Notes: generated from the sequence alone by a model not told the origin. A stretch of DNA of 64,000 nucleotides from Endomicrobium sp. (GCA_031262585.1 JAISHK010000008.1:1-64000); one strand, 5' to 3'; shown: positions 10,027 to 21,289, counted from the first letter of the stretch. Program-made: numbers and translations.

Positions 10027-13000
10027 TTAATTACTTTCATATCGCTTTTTTGTATGAGGGCCAAATCGAAATATATGTTGAAGCATAATCCTTCTATCTG
10101 GCTTGTACGATTTTTCATTATTGCTAAGTCCATAAACACCACTTAAAAATAAATTAGTCGTCAATTTATATTTCATTTCTAATTCATGCTGTAAACCAAG
10201 TTTTTTGTTAAATTCATCAAAAATTACAGAATAACCTAAAAGAAATTGATTTGTAAATTTTTTTTCTAATGAACATTTCGTACCTGATAAAAGATGAACA
10301 AAATATGAATTTTGTTCATTAGAAACAGGTTCATCCGTACAAACATATGAAATTCGGAAACTATCAACAAGTCCTATTTTACGCAAAACCGCTCTAGTAA
10401 TAGGCGTTACAAAAGTTTGCTCTAGTAAGTGCAAAACTTTTTGCCCTATAATAAAATCAATATCTCCTTCAAATCTCAATGAATTAAAATAATTATCTTG
10501 TGACGTACCTATTTTTTCAAAAACCTTATGATAATTCATATTAGGATTATCTTTTGAAGTAAATTTTATTGCATCTTTTTTAGATAAATCTTTTATATTA
10601 ACTCTGTTTATAAGTAATCTTATATTTTCAGATTCACAACCATGTTTTGAAGAAATAATAGTTTTTCCTTCAGCCGTTATAAAAACTTGATTATCATTTA
10701 TTATTTCTAATTTAGCATTCACTATATCAAAACCTACTCCAAAATAATCAAACCTTCCAGATGTTGTCTCAATAACACCGTTTACATTGATATTATTATA
10801 CTTACCATTTATACGTATTGAACCATTTATAAATGCTGAAACAAAAGAATTTTCAAATTTCGTATTATAAGCAGTTGCAAGTTCTAAATCAAACTCAGTA
10901 TTTTCCGGAATAAAAGATTTTTCATATCTATTAACACCAGGAAAAGTAAATCGAGTATTTTCAAGTATAATACGACCTGAAATTTTTGGTGCCAAAAATG
11001 ACCCCTTTATTTTTAAATCAAACCTTGGTTCTCCAAAAGAATAGTCTTTTAAAAAAGATTTCGTTCCCATGAAGTTTGACATAGGTAATTGATGAACTTC
11101 TAAAGGAATACCTTTCTCATCTGTAACAAGATTTATATCAATCTCTTTAAAACTAAAATTATTAAGTTTCATTTGACCATAAACATTCAATTGACCAGAT
11201 CCGGATTTTAAATTAAATTTATTTATTTTAATTAAATCTTCAATCATTGAAATTTCAACACACATATTTTTAATTTTACTAACATATTCCTTTGTCTCAA
11301 ATGCTCCATCAATGATTGATAAACTAGCATTATTATTAAGTTTTTCATAATTTCCACTTAAAATCCCTTTTAAAAAAGCTTTACCATCACTAGGCAAAAT
11401 ATAACCGTTTGACAAATACTTTAAAAAATTTAATTTATAATCATCAAATTTATAAAAAATATTTATAGGTTCTTTTCTCATTATAGGAGACAATTTTTTA
11501 TCAAACCAAAAAGGAAAATCTCCATCAAACAATATATGAATAGTATTTTTTTTAAAAATAGATGCTTTTTTTATATAAGCACGATTATTAAACAAGTTTA
11601 CTTCTATATCAAAATTGTCATAATGAATTTGTGCTAAACATCCTTTTGTTGAAAATAAAGATATATTACCTTTCGGATTATCAATTTTTCCGGATAAATT
11701 GGCCTTTATATTCACACTACCTTCTAAAATATTTGGCAAATTAAAAATATTAGTCATAAAACGCCAGTCAATATTTAAACTTTTCACTCCAATATTTACA
11801 AAATCTTCTGAAAAATCTGCATTTAAATCAAATAAAGTTTTATCCTTTGATATATTTAATCCTCTTATAGATATAATGTCTTTAAACATAATTAACCCTT
11901 TAATATTATACTTATTAGTACTATCAATATTAGAACAAAATTTTAAAATTTTATTGTTAATTTCATAATTAATTAAAGAAGAAACTAACTTATATTCATT
12001 TAGCCATAAATTACTAAAATCAACTATACCGTTGTAAATAAATCTTCCCTTTTGTTTTATCATTTCCCCAGATAAATTTATATTTCCAAAAATATCTATG
12101 GGACCTGCATGAACATTAATTAAAAATAAATTCAGTTCATACTTTTTACTTTTAATATTAAAAAAACCTTTATTTATTTTAATTTCACTATTTGAAATTT
12201 TAGCAGAAGTATCATTTATTACAATATTATTATTGTCAATTTCAATATTAGACTTGATATCATAAAGCTTTAAATTTTCTATATAAGCGGTATCTGCTTT
12301 TAAAAATATTTTTATTTTTTTTTCACCTTTCTTCATAAATAAACGTCCCGTTCCTGAAAAATTTCCAGTAAAAGGCAAATGAAAACCTATAAGCATATTT
12401 ACAAATTCTTCATTTAAATTATTAATCATTAAGAAAAATGTCTTGCAATTATCAAAATGTTTGCCCTGTAAAGAAATTTTTGTTCTATCTGAAATCAATA
12501 CAATTTTATTCACCTTAATTGTATTATCATCATATTCTAAAAGCGATGACAAAGAAAAAGTTTTATACGAACACTTACCATCTTTAATTACAGTTGAAAC
12601 TTTTATATTAGGACTACTCAATTTTCCAAAAAGTTTTATATGAGAATTTAAAAATCCAGATACTCTAGGATAAATGTCTTGTATATTAATATTTTTTAAA
12701 TTAAAGTTTCCTGATAATTTATTCCCTGCAAAATTCATAAATAAATAAGAATCATTTAATCCAGCATTTGATCTTATATTTGAAATTTTAAGCTTTTTAA
12801 TTGAAACTATAGCATCTGCAATAATATCTCCTAGTGACACATTAGCAATACTTGTTCCAGCGCTACGTATAACACCTTTAATCTCATTTTTTTTATCTAA
12901 ATGACCTTCAAATACTATATTCGTATTGATTGGAACTCCAGCTATTTTTAAGTTTTTTAAAGTAATATAAAGAGATGAAATAGGAATTTTATCCGTAAAC

Positions 13001-14700
13001 CCAATCAACCCCACCACATTGGCTATTATATCATTAAACTTATCTACTAACACAAAACGCTCAATATTTATCCTACATGGATTTATATTTCCTTTAATTT
13101 CAATTTTTTTAAACTCATTGTCATATAATTCACCATCAAAAGCTTTAATATCAAATTCTAATTCTAAGTTTTTTTCATACTTAATACGACCACTAGTTGT
13201 ACCCGAAATACTACTCTCACAATTATTACAAATATTAATAATATTAGTTATATTTAATCCAATAAATTTAAAATCAAACAAAGCTATCTTACCAGATCTA
13301 ATAACAGTATTCAATGCAATAGAATTATCATCTTTATAAAAATTTAGCACATACATATCTCTGGTTCGCATTATAGATCCAATCACATTTATAGCACGCA
13401 TATTAGGCATACAGAAATCTTTAAGTGCAAAATCAATTTGCCCAGAAAATTCATTTATAGAACCAAAAATGTTTATAATTCCCTTACAACCTTTCCTCAT
13501 AAAAGGTATATCAGACACACTAACATTATCTAAATGTGTTGAAACTGCACCTGTTTTTAAATTACCTTCAATAACACCGATATTTTTGTTCTTAATTAAA
13601 AGTTCTATTTTATACTTTCCACTTTTTTCATAAATAATCTCCATTTTTCTATCTAATCCATACAAACAAGACATTTTATAAATATTGTTATCATTTTTTA
13701 AGCCAAATATTTTAAAATTCAAATTTTTAAAATTTAAAAAAGATAAATTAGTCACATCAAATCTCATATTCACATTATTATTTCTACATTTAAAATCCAA
13801 TTTTAGATTTCCTTTAAAAGCACTATTAAGTTTTGAAATATCAACTTGTGATTCAATTTTAGTATCATTATTTAGTAAATGAATAAACTTAAAATTACCA
13901 AAATTACCTCTAAAATCTATATTACAATTTCCCGAAACTTGTGAAAATGAACATAATCCATCAAATTTAAATCCTTTATATAATAATTTTTCAACTGTAA
14001 TATTTTGATAAATATCTAAAGAAGAGAAATCAATTGTTCCAACTGCCCTTAAAAACATATTTATCTTATTTTTAGCTGTAAAAATAGATTTGGTAGTAAA
14101 AATATTTCCAGTTTGCCTTTCCATATTAGATTCTAATTTTATAGGCACATCGCTTGAAATATACACAATAGAATTCAAAGTGATATTATTACTACTTACA
14201 ACTATATTTGTATTTTCAATTTTTAAAAATTCTGAATTGTCAGTATTAAATCTTTTATTATTAATTTTAATTTTATCTATACAAATAAAAATTTTAGATT
14301 TTAGCATTTCAGCAAAAAATTTGCTTTTATTTCCTACTATAAACTTATAATCCTCTTTATTACTTATATAAAATTCAATATTTGAAATATATATATTACT
14401 TATAATGCCAAGCGGACGTGTAACATGTTTAAATAATTTTAAAGGATTTATCTTAAAGGTAATCTTATGAACTAAAAAAACATTTTCTTTTTTTAGATTA
14501 ATAAAAGTTATACTGAATGGAGAAACATAAAAATTATCAAATTTTATCTCAGTCCCTATTTTATTATATATATAATTTTGTATTATAGGTGAAAATATAT
14601 ATACTCTTATACAATATAAAAATATTATAAGTACAATAAAAAAAATAATTATATATTTCATATATTTTACAAATTTACGCATATCTATACATCTTAGCAA
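10027..14700 (-). CDS. tamB: TamB-like outer-membrane assembly / lipid-transport protein
   Basis: A 1557-residue protein of the TamB/AsmA-like superfamily. It has a single N-terminal membrane anchor (about residues 13-33, very hydrophobic) followed by a very long region of repeated short beta-strand patterns typical of the periplasm-spanning lipid-conducting groove. The conserved TamB (DUF490) C-terminal domain occupies roughly the last 400 residues and includes FDYFGVGFDIVNAKLEI and a final barrel-like segment ending HIFRFGPHTKKRYESN. It is expected to bridge the inner and outer membranes and help phospholipid transport or outer-membrane protein assembly. No BamA-family TamA partner is in the window. 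Despite the decay around, the whole 4.7 kb frame is unbroken, which argues for strong selection. It sits between ilvE and argH. Confidence 0.85.
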   Translation of the reverse strand: MLRCIDMRKFVKYMKYIIIFFIVLIIFLYCIRVYIFSPIIQNYIYNKIGTEIKFDNFYVSPFSITFINLKKENVFLVHKITFKINPLKLFKHVTRPLGIISNIYISNIEFYISNKEDYKFIVGNKSKFFAEMLKSKIFICIDKIKINNKRFNTDNSEFLKIENTNIVVSSNNITLNSIVYISSDVPIKLESNMERQTGNIFTTKSIFTAKNKINMFLRAVGTIDFSSLDIYQNITVEKLLYKGFKFDGLCSFSQVSGNCNIDFRGNFGNFKFIHLLNNDTKIESQVDISKLNSAFKGNLKLDFKCRNNNVNMRFDVTNLSFLNFKNLNFKIFGLKNDNNIYKMSCLYGLDRKMEIIYEKSGKYKIELLIKNKNIGVIEGNLKTGAVSTHLDNVSVSDIPFMRKGCKGIINIFGSINEFSGQIDFALKDFCMPNMRAINVIGSIMRTRDMYVLNFYKDDNSIALNTVIRSGKIALFDFKFIGLNITNIINICNNCESSISGTTSGRIKYEKNLELEFDIKAFDGELYDNEFKKIEIKGNINPCRINIERFVLVDKFNDIIANVVGLIGFTDKIPISSLYITLKNLKIAGVPINTNIVFEGHLDKKNEIKGVIRSAGTSIANVSLGDIIADAIVSIKKLKISNIRSNAGLNDSYLFMNFAGNKLSGNFNLKNINIQDIYPRVSGFLNSHIKLFGKLSSPNIKVSTVIKDGKCSYKTFSLSSLLEYDDNTIKVNKIVLISDRTKISLQGKHFDNCKTFFLMINNLNEEFVNMLIGFHLPFTGNFSGTGRLFMKKGEKKIKIFLKADTAYIENLKLYDIKSNIEIDNNNIVINDTSAKISNSEIKINKGFFNIKSKKYELNLFLINVHAGPIDIFGNINLSGEMIKQKGRFIYNGIVDFSNLWLNEYKLVSSLINYEINNKILKFCSNIDSTNKYNIKGLIMFKDIISIRGLNISKDKTLFDLNADFSEDFVNIGVKSLNIDWRFMTNIFNLPNILEGSVNIKANLSGKIDNPKGNISLFSTKGCLAQIHYDNFDIEVNLFNNRAYIKKASIFKKNTIHILFDGDFPFWFDKKLSPIMRKEPINIFYKFDDYKLNFLKYLSNGYILPSDGKAFLKGILSGNYEKLNNNASLSIIDGAFETKEYVSKIKNMCVEISMIEDLIKINKFNLKSGSGQLNVYGQMKLNNFSFKEIDINLVTDEKGIPLEVHQLPMSNFMGTKSFLKDYSFGEPRFDLKIKGSFLAPKISGRIILENTRFTFPGVNRYEKSFIPENTEFDLELATAYNTKFENSFVSAFINGSIRINGKYNNINVNGVIETTSGRFDYFGVGFDIVNAKLEIINDNQVFITAEGKTIISSKHGCESENIRLLINRVNIKDLSKKDAIKFTSKDNPNMNYHKVFEKIGTSQDNYFNSLRFEGDIDFIIGQKVLHLLEQTFVTPITRAVLRKIGLVDSFRISYVCTDEPVSNEQNSYFVHLLSGTKCSLEKKFTNQFLLGYSVIFDEFNKKLGLQHELEMKYKLTTNLFLSGVYGLSNNEKSYKPDRRIMLQHIFRFGPHTKKRYESN

Positions 14701-14768
14701 AACTCCTAAAATTGTATTAGATGCTTATTACGCTAAATTGTGAGGTATATTTTAAAAAGTTTAATATA

Positions 14769-15644
14769 CTATTTAATAGGTATTCCCGTTAATCTAGTAA
14801 GACTTTTGAATTCTTCTATTAATTTTAACGTAATTTTGCCTGGTTTACCATCTAAAATTTGTCTTGAATCAACAGCTATAACAGGGATTACTTCAGCAGC
14901 AGTACCTGTCAAAAAACATTCGTCTGCTGTATAAACATCATAAACACTAATACGTTCTTCTTTGACTGGGATTTTTAATTTATTTTTTGCAAGTTCTATA
15001 ACTGTATCTCTAGTTATGCCCATCAAAGCACCATCTGACGCTGAAGGAGTGTAAACGATATCATCTTTTACTAAAAAAATATTATCACTCGTACATTCAA
15101 CAACATAACCTTCGGCATTAAGCATTATCGCTTCCATAACACCACTCTTTGTTGCCTGCATTTTAGCAAGTATATTATTCAAATAATTAAGTGACTTAAC
15201 ATTAGGACTTAAAGAATCCTGTCTAATTCTTCTAATACAAGTTGTAATAACCTCCATCCCATTAATATAAAATTCTTCAGGATATAAAGAAACACTACTG
15301 GCAATAATTATTAATGACGGTGACATAGTACAATTTTTAGGATCAATACTTAAATCTCCACAACCTCTAGTAACTATAAGTCTTATATAAGCTTCTGAAA
15401 GTTTATTCGCCAAAAGAGTTTTAATAATAGCTTTTTCAATTTCTTTTTTTTGAATAGGAACTGCAAGATTTATAGCCTTCGCAGAAGACCACAACCTTTC
15501 TAAATGCTCTTTTAATCTAAAAACTCTTCCATTATATGCTCTTATTCCTTCAAAAATACCATCTCCGTATAACAAACCATGATCTAGTACGGAAATTTTC
15601 GCATTTTCCTTATCAACAAGTCTCCCATCAATATAAACTTTCAT
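14769..15644 (-). CDS. ilvE: Branched-chain amino acid aminotransferase
   Basis: A 291-residue class IV PLP aminotransferase that transfers the amino group between glutamate and branched-chain 2-oxo acids. The N-terminal VLDHGLLYGDGIFEGIRAY is a hallmark of the fold. The PLP lysine is K150 in SPNVKSLNYLNNILAK, and the phosphate-binding loop is near GALMGITRD with FLTGTAAEVIPV. Length is normal for the family. D-amino-acid aminotransferase and 4-amino-4-deoxychorismate lyase are the alternatives in this fold, but the motif set fits IlvE better. The start overlaps the end of lolD by 17 bases, showing translational coupling within the operon. Confidence 0.9.
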   Translation of the reverse strand: MKVYIDGRLVDKENAKISVLDHGLLYGDGIFEGIRAYNGRVFRLKEHLERLWSSAKAINLAVPIQKKEIEKAIIKTLLANKLSEAYIRLIVTRGCGDLSIDPKNCTMSPSLIIIASSVSLYPEEFYINGMEVITTCIRRIRQDSLSPNVKSLNYLNNILAKMQATKSGVMEAIMLNAEGYVVECTSDNIFLVKDDIVYTPSASDGALMGITRDTVIELAKNKLKIPVKEERISVYDVYTADECFLTGTAAEVIPVIAVDSRQILDGKPGKITLKLIEEFKSLTRLTGIPIK

Positions 15645-16314
15645 CGCATTCTCCTTCGATTATTTTCCCATCGAGCATTTTTATTACTTTATCAGCCTTT
15701 GCAGCGAGTTTTTCATTATGAGTAACAAAAATTAGCGTTGCTTTTAGTTCTGAAATACTTTCAAACAGTAAATCTTCTATCTCAATGCCAGTATTCGTAT
15801 CTAAATTACCTGTTGGCTCATCTGCAAAAACTATTTTAGGATTATTTATCAATGCCCTTGCAAGAGCTACCCTTTGCTGTTCACCACCTGACAATTCATT
15901 AATATAATGATCTTGTCTATGTATAAGTCCAATTTTTTTTAAAATATTTCTTGCATGCTCTAGCTTTATATTTCTTATACTCCATACAGGAATAAGAATA
16001 TTTTCCAAAACAGTAAAATCAGTCATGAGATAATGAAATTGGAACATAAAACCAATATTTTCTCGTCTCATAGAACATAGATACTTATCATTTTTTGAAA
16101 AACAGTCCACACCATTAATATAGACCTTCCCTATTGTTGGCTTATCCATAAGTCCTAATATATGAATTAAAGTGCTTTTACCCGCTCCAGATGGTCCGGT
16201 CAATGCTAACTTCTGACCTGATTTTATTCTTAGTTGTATATTTTTTAAAATTTCAATCTCTAAAAATTTCATTTTTTTATAACTTTTACTTAAATTTTTT
16301 ACTATTAAATTCAT
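15628..16314 (-). CDS. lolD: Lipoprotein-releasing ABC transporter ATPase
   Basis: A 228-residue ABC ATPase that powers release of lipoproteins from the inner membrane to the outer membrane carrier. Walker A is GPSGAGKST (near residue 40), the Q-loop follows, the signature is LSGGEQQRVALARAL, Walker B is IVFADEPTGNLD, and the switch histidine is in IFVTHNEKLA. The MacB/LolD/FtsE subfamily is shown by this motif set. Its neighbour lolC, 32 bases upstream, supplies the FtsX-type permease, so the pair forms a LolCDE-type complex. No lolA or lolB is seen in the window. Confidence 0.92.
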   Translation of the reverse strand: MNLIVKNLSKSYKKMKFLEIEILKNIQLRIKSGQKLALTGPSGAGKSTLIHILGLMDKPTIGKVYINGVDCFSKNDKYLCSMRRENIGFMFQFHYLMTDFTVLENILIPVWSIRNIKLEHARNILKKIGLIHRQDHYINELSGGEQQRVALARALINNPKIVFADEPTGNLDTNTGIEIEDLLFESISELKATLIFVTHNEKLAAKADKVIKMLDGKIIEGECDESLY

Positions 16315-16346
16315 TTTATATCTACCTGTACTTAATTACACTTTTA

Positions 16347-17579
16347 TTAATTATATTTTATCGCCTCAATAGGATCTAACTTTGAAACTCTGTACGCAGG
16401 ATAAATACCAGCTACCATTGTAATAATAAATGCACTAAAAACCACCATAAAAATATCTGTTGTAACTATTGACACAGGGAGCTTGTCCACATAGTAAACT
16501 CCTTTAGGCAATTTAAATATATCAAAATACTTCAACATAAAACTTACAGCAAGACCAAGGACAATTCCTAAAAAAATTCCAAACAGACCTACGATCATTC
16601 CTTCATAAAAAAATATTTTTGCAATAGAATTTTTTGAAAAACCAATAGCAGACATTATACCTATCTCTTTTAATTTCTGTATACTTAAAAGTAGAAGATT
16701 AGAAATAATATTAAATGCTGCAACAAGTATTATAAGTCCCAAAATAATAAACATCATTATCTTTTCTAACTTAAGTGCACAAAAAAGATTTTTATTCATT
16801 TCTATCCATGCTTTCGCTCTATAAGGATAATGCAAATCTTTTTGCAGATGCCAAGCTATATCGACAGCCTTTTCAAAATCCTTAGTATGCACGTCAAATC
16901 CTGTTATAGTGCCTTCTGGAATTGAAAATAAAGATTGACTTTCCTTTAAATCAATAAAACCCAAAGAAGAATCAAAATCATACATTCCAGAATGTATGAT
17001 AGCTGCAACATTAAATTTATATACTTTAGGAACACTGCCAAAATTGCTGGGAAACATTAAAATAACTTCATTCCCTTCATTCACAGATATACTTTTTGCA
17101 AGTTCATTGCCAAGAATTATTGATTTTTCACCAATTTCTTGACCATTAAAATTCATGCTTGATTTTAATATTTGTTTTGAAAGATTCAAAACTTTATTTT
17201 CTCTTTTATAGTCTATAGCTTTAGTTATTATTCCTGACGAAGATAACGATTTACTACTTCTTATAATTCCTTGCCTATATATAAACGGGGTAACTTCTAT
17301 GACAGTTTTAGTAGTCTTTATTTTCTCTTCTATCAGTCTATAATCCCCAAACAATTTCATATCAAACCTTGTAACAATTATATGAGGTTGAATTCCTAAA
17401 ATTTTACTTCTTATATCACTCTGAAATCCACTCATAATAGCAAGCGTTATGACAAGAGTCGATACTCCCAAAGTAATTCCACCTATTGCAATAAAAGTGG
17501 TAAATACAGAAAAAAAAGCTTTTTTCCTCGCTTTTAAATATCTTATTGCTATAAAAAGTTCTACAGACAATATATTCAT
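16347..17579 (-). CDS. lolC: Lipoprotein-releasing ABC transporter permease (LolC/LolE)
   Basis: A 410-residue inner-membrane permease. It has one N-terminal membrane helix (about 23-50, with GGITLGVSTLVITLAIMSGF), a large periplasmic domain, and three C-terminal helices in an FtsX-type domain ending AGIYPAYRVSKLDPIEAIKY, a strong LolC/E hallmark. As in many bacteria outside the enterics, a single permease may act as a homodimer in place of LolC plus LolE. It lies 9 bases after lysS and 32 bases before lolD, giving a compact operon. Confidence 0.92.
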   Translation of the reverse strand: MNILSVELFIAIRYLKARKKAFFSVFTTFIAIGGITLGVSTLVITLAIMSGFQSDIRSKILGIQPHIIVTRFDMKLFGDYRLIEEKIKTTKTVIEVTPFIYRQGIIRSSKSLSSSGIITKAIDYKRENKVLNLSKQILKSSMNFNGQEIGEKSIILGNELAKSISVNEGNEVILMFPSNFGSVPKVYKFNVAAIIHSGMYDFDSSLGFIDLKESQSLFSIPEGTITGFDVHTKDFEKAVDIAWHLQKDLHYPYRAKAWIEMNKNLFCALKLEKIMMFIILGLIILVAAFNIISNLLLLSIQKLKEIGIMSAIGFSKNSIAKIFFYEGMIVGLFGIFLGIVLGLAVSFMLKYFDIFKLPKGVYYVDKLPVSIVTTDIFMVVFSAFIITMVAGIYPAYRVSKLDPIEAIKYN

Positions 17580-17588
17580 AAAACTTAT

Positions 17589-19052
17589 TCACTCAGGTCT
17601 CATAACAGGAAATGTTATTACTTCTCTAATCGACTTAACTCCAATTAAAACCATCACTAATCTATCTATTCCTATACCTAAACCACCAGTAGGCGGAAGT
17701 CCTTGTTCTAAAGCAATAATAAAATCTTCATCATAAAGCATTATTTCATCATTTTTCTTTTTAAGTCCCACTTGTTGAGCAAATCTTATTCTTTGCAATT
17801 CAGGATCATTCAATTCTGAATAAGCATTACCTATTTCCATACCGTTTATATAAAGTTCAAATCTTTCTGCTATTTCAGGCTGATCAAATTTACCCTTTGC
17901 AAGAGGCGAATAAACCGCTGGATAATCTATAACGAAAGTAGGCTCTTTTAAATTAGGTAATATTCTCTCATTAAACAATTGCTCTAAAATCTTTTTATCT
18001 GTAACATTTTCATTTAAATTAAGATTCAAATGCTTTACTTTATCATACATTTCTCCACTTTCAACATATGGTAATAAATCCAGATTCGTATACTCCTTTA
18101 TTAAATCAAACATCCTAGCTTTTCTAAATTTTAAACTCAACGGAGAATTAACTTTTTCAGCAGCAGTTTTTACCAACATTTCAGCAAGAATCATCATATC
18201 ATTATAATCCGCATAGGCTTGATAAAGTTCCATCATAGTAAATTCAGGATTATGATTTTTATCTATTCCTTCATTTCTAAAATTCTTGCCTATCTCAAAA
18301 ATTTTATCCATCCCTCCAATAACAAGACGCTTCAAAAAAAGTTCAGGTGCAATTCGTAAGAATAAATCTATGTTCAAAGCATTATGATGTGTCATAAATG
18401 GTCTTGCAACTGCGCCACCCGCAAGAGATTGTAACACAGGAGTTTCTACCTCTACAAATTTAAGTTCTTCAAGTTTATGTCTTATAGCAGAAACTATCAT
18501 ACTTCTTTTTACAAATACATCTCTCACTTCACTATTAGAAATTAAATCAAGGTATCTTTGTCTATATCTTGTCTCCGTGTCTTTAAGTCCATGCCATTTT
18601 TCAGGAAGAGGTCTAAATGCTTTTGCAAGCATAATCCATTTTTCAGCCATTATGCTAATCTCACTTGTCTTCGTTCTAAATGGAATACCAACAACAGCAA
18701 TAATATCAGATAAATCGACCATATTTTTAAAAAGTTTATACTGCTCTGCTCCAACTTTGTCAGCACGAATATATATTTGAATTTTCGAATATCCATCTCT
18801 TATATCCAAAAAAACAGCTCTACCCATATTTCTACATGTCATAACTCTACCAGCAACCTTCACTTTTATATTTGCAATTTGTTCTTTTTTAAGATACTCA
18901 AATTCTTTTTGTATATCAACATTATTTTTATCTAAAAAACATTTCGCAGGGTAAGGATTTACACCAGCACTTACAAAATCTTTTGCTTTTTTTTTCCTTT
19001 GCTGAATTATTTGCTCAATAGGAGTTGTTTGTTTATTTTGCTCTAATTGCAC
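17589..19052 (-). CDS. lysS: Lysyl-tRNA synthetase, class II
   Basis: A 487-residue class IIb aminoacyl-tRNA synthetase charging tRNA-Lys. The N-terminal OB-fold anticodon-binding domain spans about residues 60-155 (VKVAGRVMTCRNMGRAVFLDIRD). The catalytic domain has motif 1 around VETPVLQSLAGGAVARPF, motif 2 with FRNEGIDKNHNPEFTMMELY, and motif 3 with GGLGIGIDRLVMVL. The start codon is GTG, chosen because a GGAG ribosome-binding site lies 7 bases before it. It leads the lysS-lolC-lolD-ilvE-tamB-argH run. Confidence 0.97.
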   Translation of the reverse strand: MQLEQNKQTTPIEQIIQQRKKKAKDFVSAGVNPYPAKCFLDKNNVDIQKEFEYLKKEQIANIKVKVAGRVMTCRNMGRAVFLDIRDGYSKIQIYIRADKVGAEQYKLFKNMVDLSDIIAVVGIPFRTKTSEISIMAEKWIMLAKAFRPLPEKWHGLKDTETRYRQRYLDLISNSEVRDVFVKRSMIVSAIRHKLEELKFVEVETPVLQSLAGGAVARPFMTHHNALNIDLFLRIAPELFLKRLVIGGMDKIFEIGKNFRNEGIDKNHNPEFTMMELYQAYADYNDMMILAEMLVKTAAEKVNSPLSLKFRKARMFDLIKEYTNLDLLPYVESGEMYDKVKHLNLNLNENVTDKKILEQLFNERILPNLKEPTFVIDYPAVYSPLAKGKFDQPEIAERFELYINGMEIGNAYSELNDPELQRIRFAQQVGLKKKNDEIMLYDEDFIIALEQGLPPTGGLGIGIDRLVMVLIGVKSIREVITFPVMRPE

Positions 19053-19195
19053 TTTTTTTCTCCATTTTACTATACTTTTAATATATCAAAACTCAATTAT
19101 CAAATACTTACAATTATACATGCAGGAAATCCACACATATAACTTAATTATTATGTAGATATGACTCGGATTGTACCATTTTTTGCTATGACAGT

Positions 19196-19240
19196 CAAAA
19201 AACTTAAATCATTTTTTATTAAAAAATCAATAAGTTTTTG
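19196..19240. other. Nested AT-rich hairpin upstream of lysS
   Basis: An outer inverted repeat (C-A-rich CTTA at 19196-19206 against TAAGTTTTTG at 19231-19240) encloses a second one (ATTTTTT/AAAAAAT). It lies about 145 bases upstream of the lysS start codon. It could be a leader structure on the minus strand or a bidirectional terminator remnant. In such AT-rich DNA chance pairing is possible. Confidence 0.3.
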
Positions 19241-21253
19241 CAAATAGATAATTTTTTACAACTATTTATATCAGAAGAAATTTTAAGGATTGAAATAGAA
19301 TTTTGCACAGACAACATACCACTCTAAATGTTTTAATGCTTTTAATGCTTTTATAATTTTAAAATATTATTTTCTTTAGCAAGATAAATATATCTAACTT
19401 AAAAAACACAAAAAAGTATGTACAGCTGCTTTACAATTATTAAAAAGGTTCATATTGTATTTTTTCTTAAACATAAAACCAAAAAACTTTTTTAAAAACG
19501 ATCCAATTTTAATCATTTTGATAAGTAATTTCATTTTTTCTATTTTTTATTCTTTTCGCTAAAATACTTAATATTTTTTGTTACAATTAATTATGAAGAA
19601 AAATATCATGTTTTTATTTTTTTACTATTTTTCATATATAGATTTTTTTATAGTTTACTTTCAAAAAATAAATTGGGAAATTTATGAACTCTAATTATAG
19701 AAAAGTTTGTATCTAAAATAAAAATTTTAACTTTATTTTTTAATAAAACTTTTTAAATTTTAGAGGATATAAATCTACTCACAATCATTGAAAATACTAT
19801 AAAAATAGAAATATCATCTTCTGCTTTATTCCTGACAAAAATACAAAGATTTCTTATACATAACGACACGAGCAAATGAAACATCAAAAAAATTTGACAT
19901 ATAGAATAATGATGCAACAAATTAAAAACAAAATCTTTACAAAAACTACTTAATAATAAAATCACGTTGTTTCAAAAACATTTAATTAATAACTGCACTC
20001 TATTTTATATAATTTCTATAAAAAAGACTCAAAAAATGTAAAAGTATGAAAAATAAAATATTTTACAATCGAATCTAAACTTTTTTATTATAATAATTCT
20101 TTGTTTTCTTTTTCTCCAAAAACTAATCTATACTAACGCCTTTCAATAGAACAAAGAAAGTATTAAAGAATGCTTCTTTAAAGGTCGAAATTGCATTTTT
20201 TTTGATATAGAAAAAGAATAAATCAATAAAAACTCTCGAAGGAAACAATAAAAACTTTAGTAAAATAATTGAATATTTAAAATAAGGATATATTAAAGCT
20301 ATTTTACATATTTATTTCATATTTTCAAATTCTTCTTTCAAAAAATAACATTTTATATATCCAACCATAATCCTGACCTAAATAAAATTCATTTTCTTCA
20401 CTATAACGAGCATATTTAACTTTAATTACTTTAGAAAAAGTATCAATTCTTACAATAAATGTATGCATATATATTCAAAACGCATATGATTTTTTTAAAA
20501 CGCGTGTGGATGGGACGGCAAAAACGACTCAAAAAGATTAGCTATCCTCTAAATCAAAAATAAAAAAATGTTGCTTATATACACAAATATTTTCTAGATC
20601 AATAATAAACTTTCAGGACAATATGCTATTTCAAATTTAATCCATACTCATCACTCTTAATGAATAAAACTGAGTTATTCTTATATTTAGGACTATAAAT
20701 AATATAAATACACTTAATTCCTGTTGAAAATTTACATGTAAAATTATAATTTAAAATTTCAATAATAGAAATATTATTTTAGAACTTACTATCCTATACA
20801 TATATTTAAAATCTATCACTAAAAATAATTTTCTAAGATACCTTAACATTTCTAATGAATTTATTCAAAAGTTTAGAAACAATTCAAATATCAGTGTAAA
20901 CTACACATCATATGACACAATGGTAAAATCTTTTTATTAAATTTGGCATTAACTTTTATATAAGAAAAAAAACTAAATTTTAAATCTAAAAAACTCTTTT
21001 CAAACTTTACAAAAGTTTGAAATATACAAAAAACTTGAAACTGAAACGAAAAGTTAGATATTTTAACTTTTAAATTTCAAAAATTAATTTATTTTTCTAT
21101 CATCACTAAGATTAGAAAATTGTATATATCATTCTTATTTTCCACTCAAAATTTACAAGTTTCATAAAATTGAATCACTTTACCAGCAACATTTACCATT
21201 CTAGCAAAATTTAAAAAATGCAGTCTCATTAGAAATTACCGTAAACACATCAC

Positions 21254-21289
21254 CAATAAAAAAAAGGCATTTTATTGATGATCTTTTTT
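21254..21289 (+). terminator. Rho-independent terminator-like hairpin in decayed DNA
   Basis: An 8-bp perfect stem (CAATAAAA at 21254-21261 and TTTTATTG at 21270-21277) is followed after six bases by seven Ts. No intact plus-strand gene precedes it, so it would be a leftover from a dead gene. The stem is AT-only apart from its base, so it is weak. Confidence 0.3.

Noticed and set aside
10027-14700. Several plus-strand open frames of 65-106 codons inside tamB
   Set aside because: They lie opposite a 4.7 kb intact frame, lack ribosome-binding sites and have low-complexity hydrophobic products; they are shadows.
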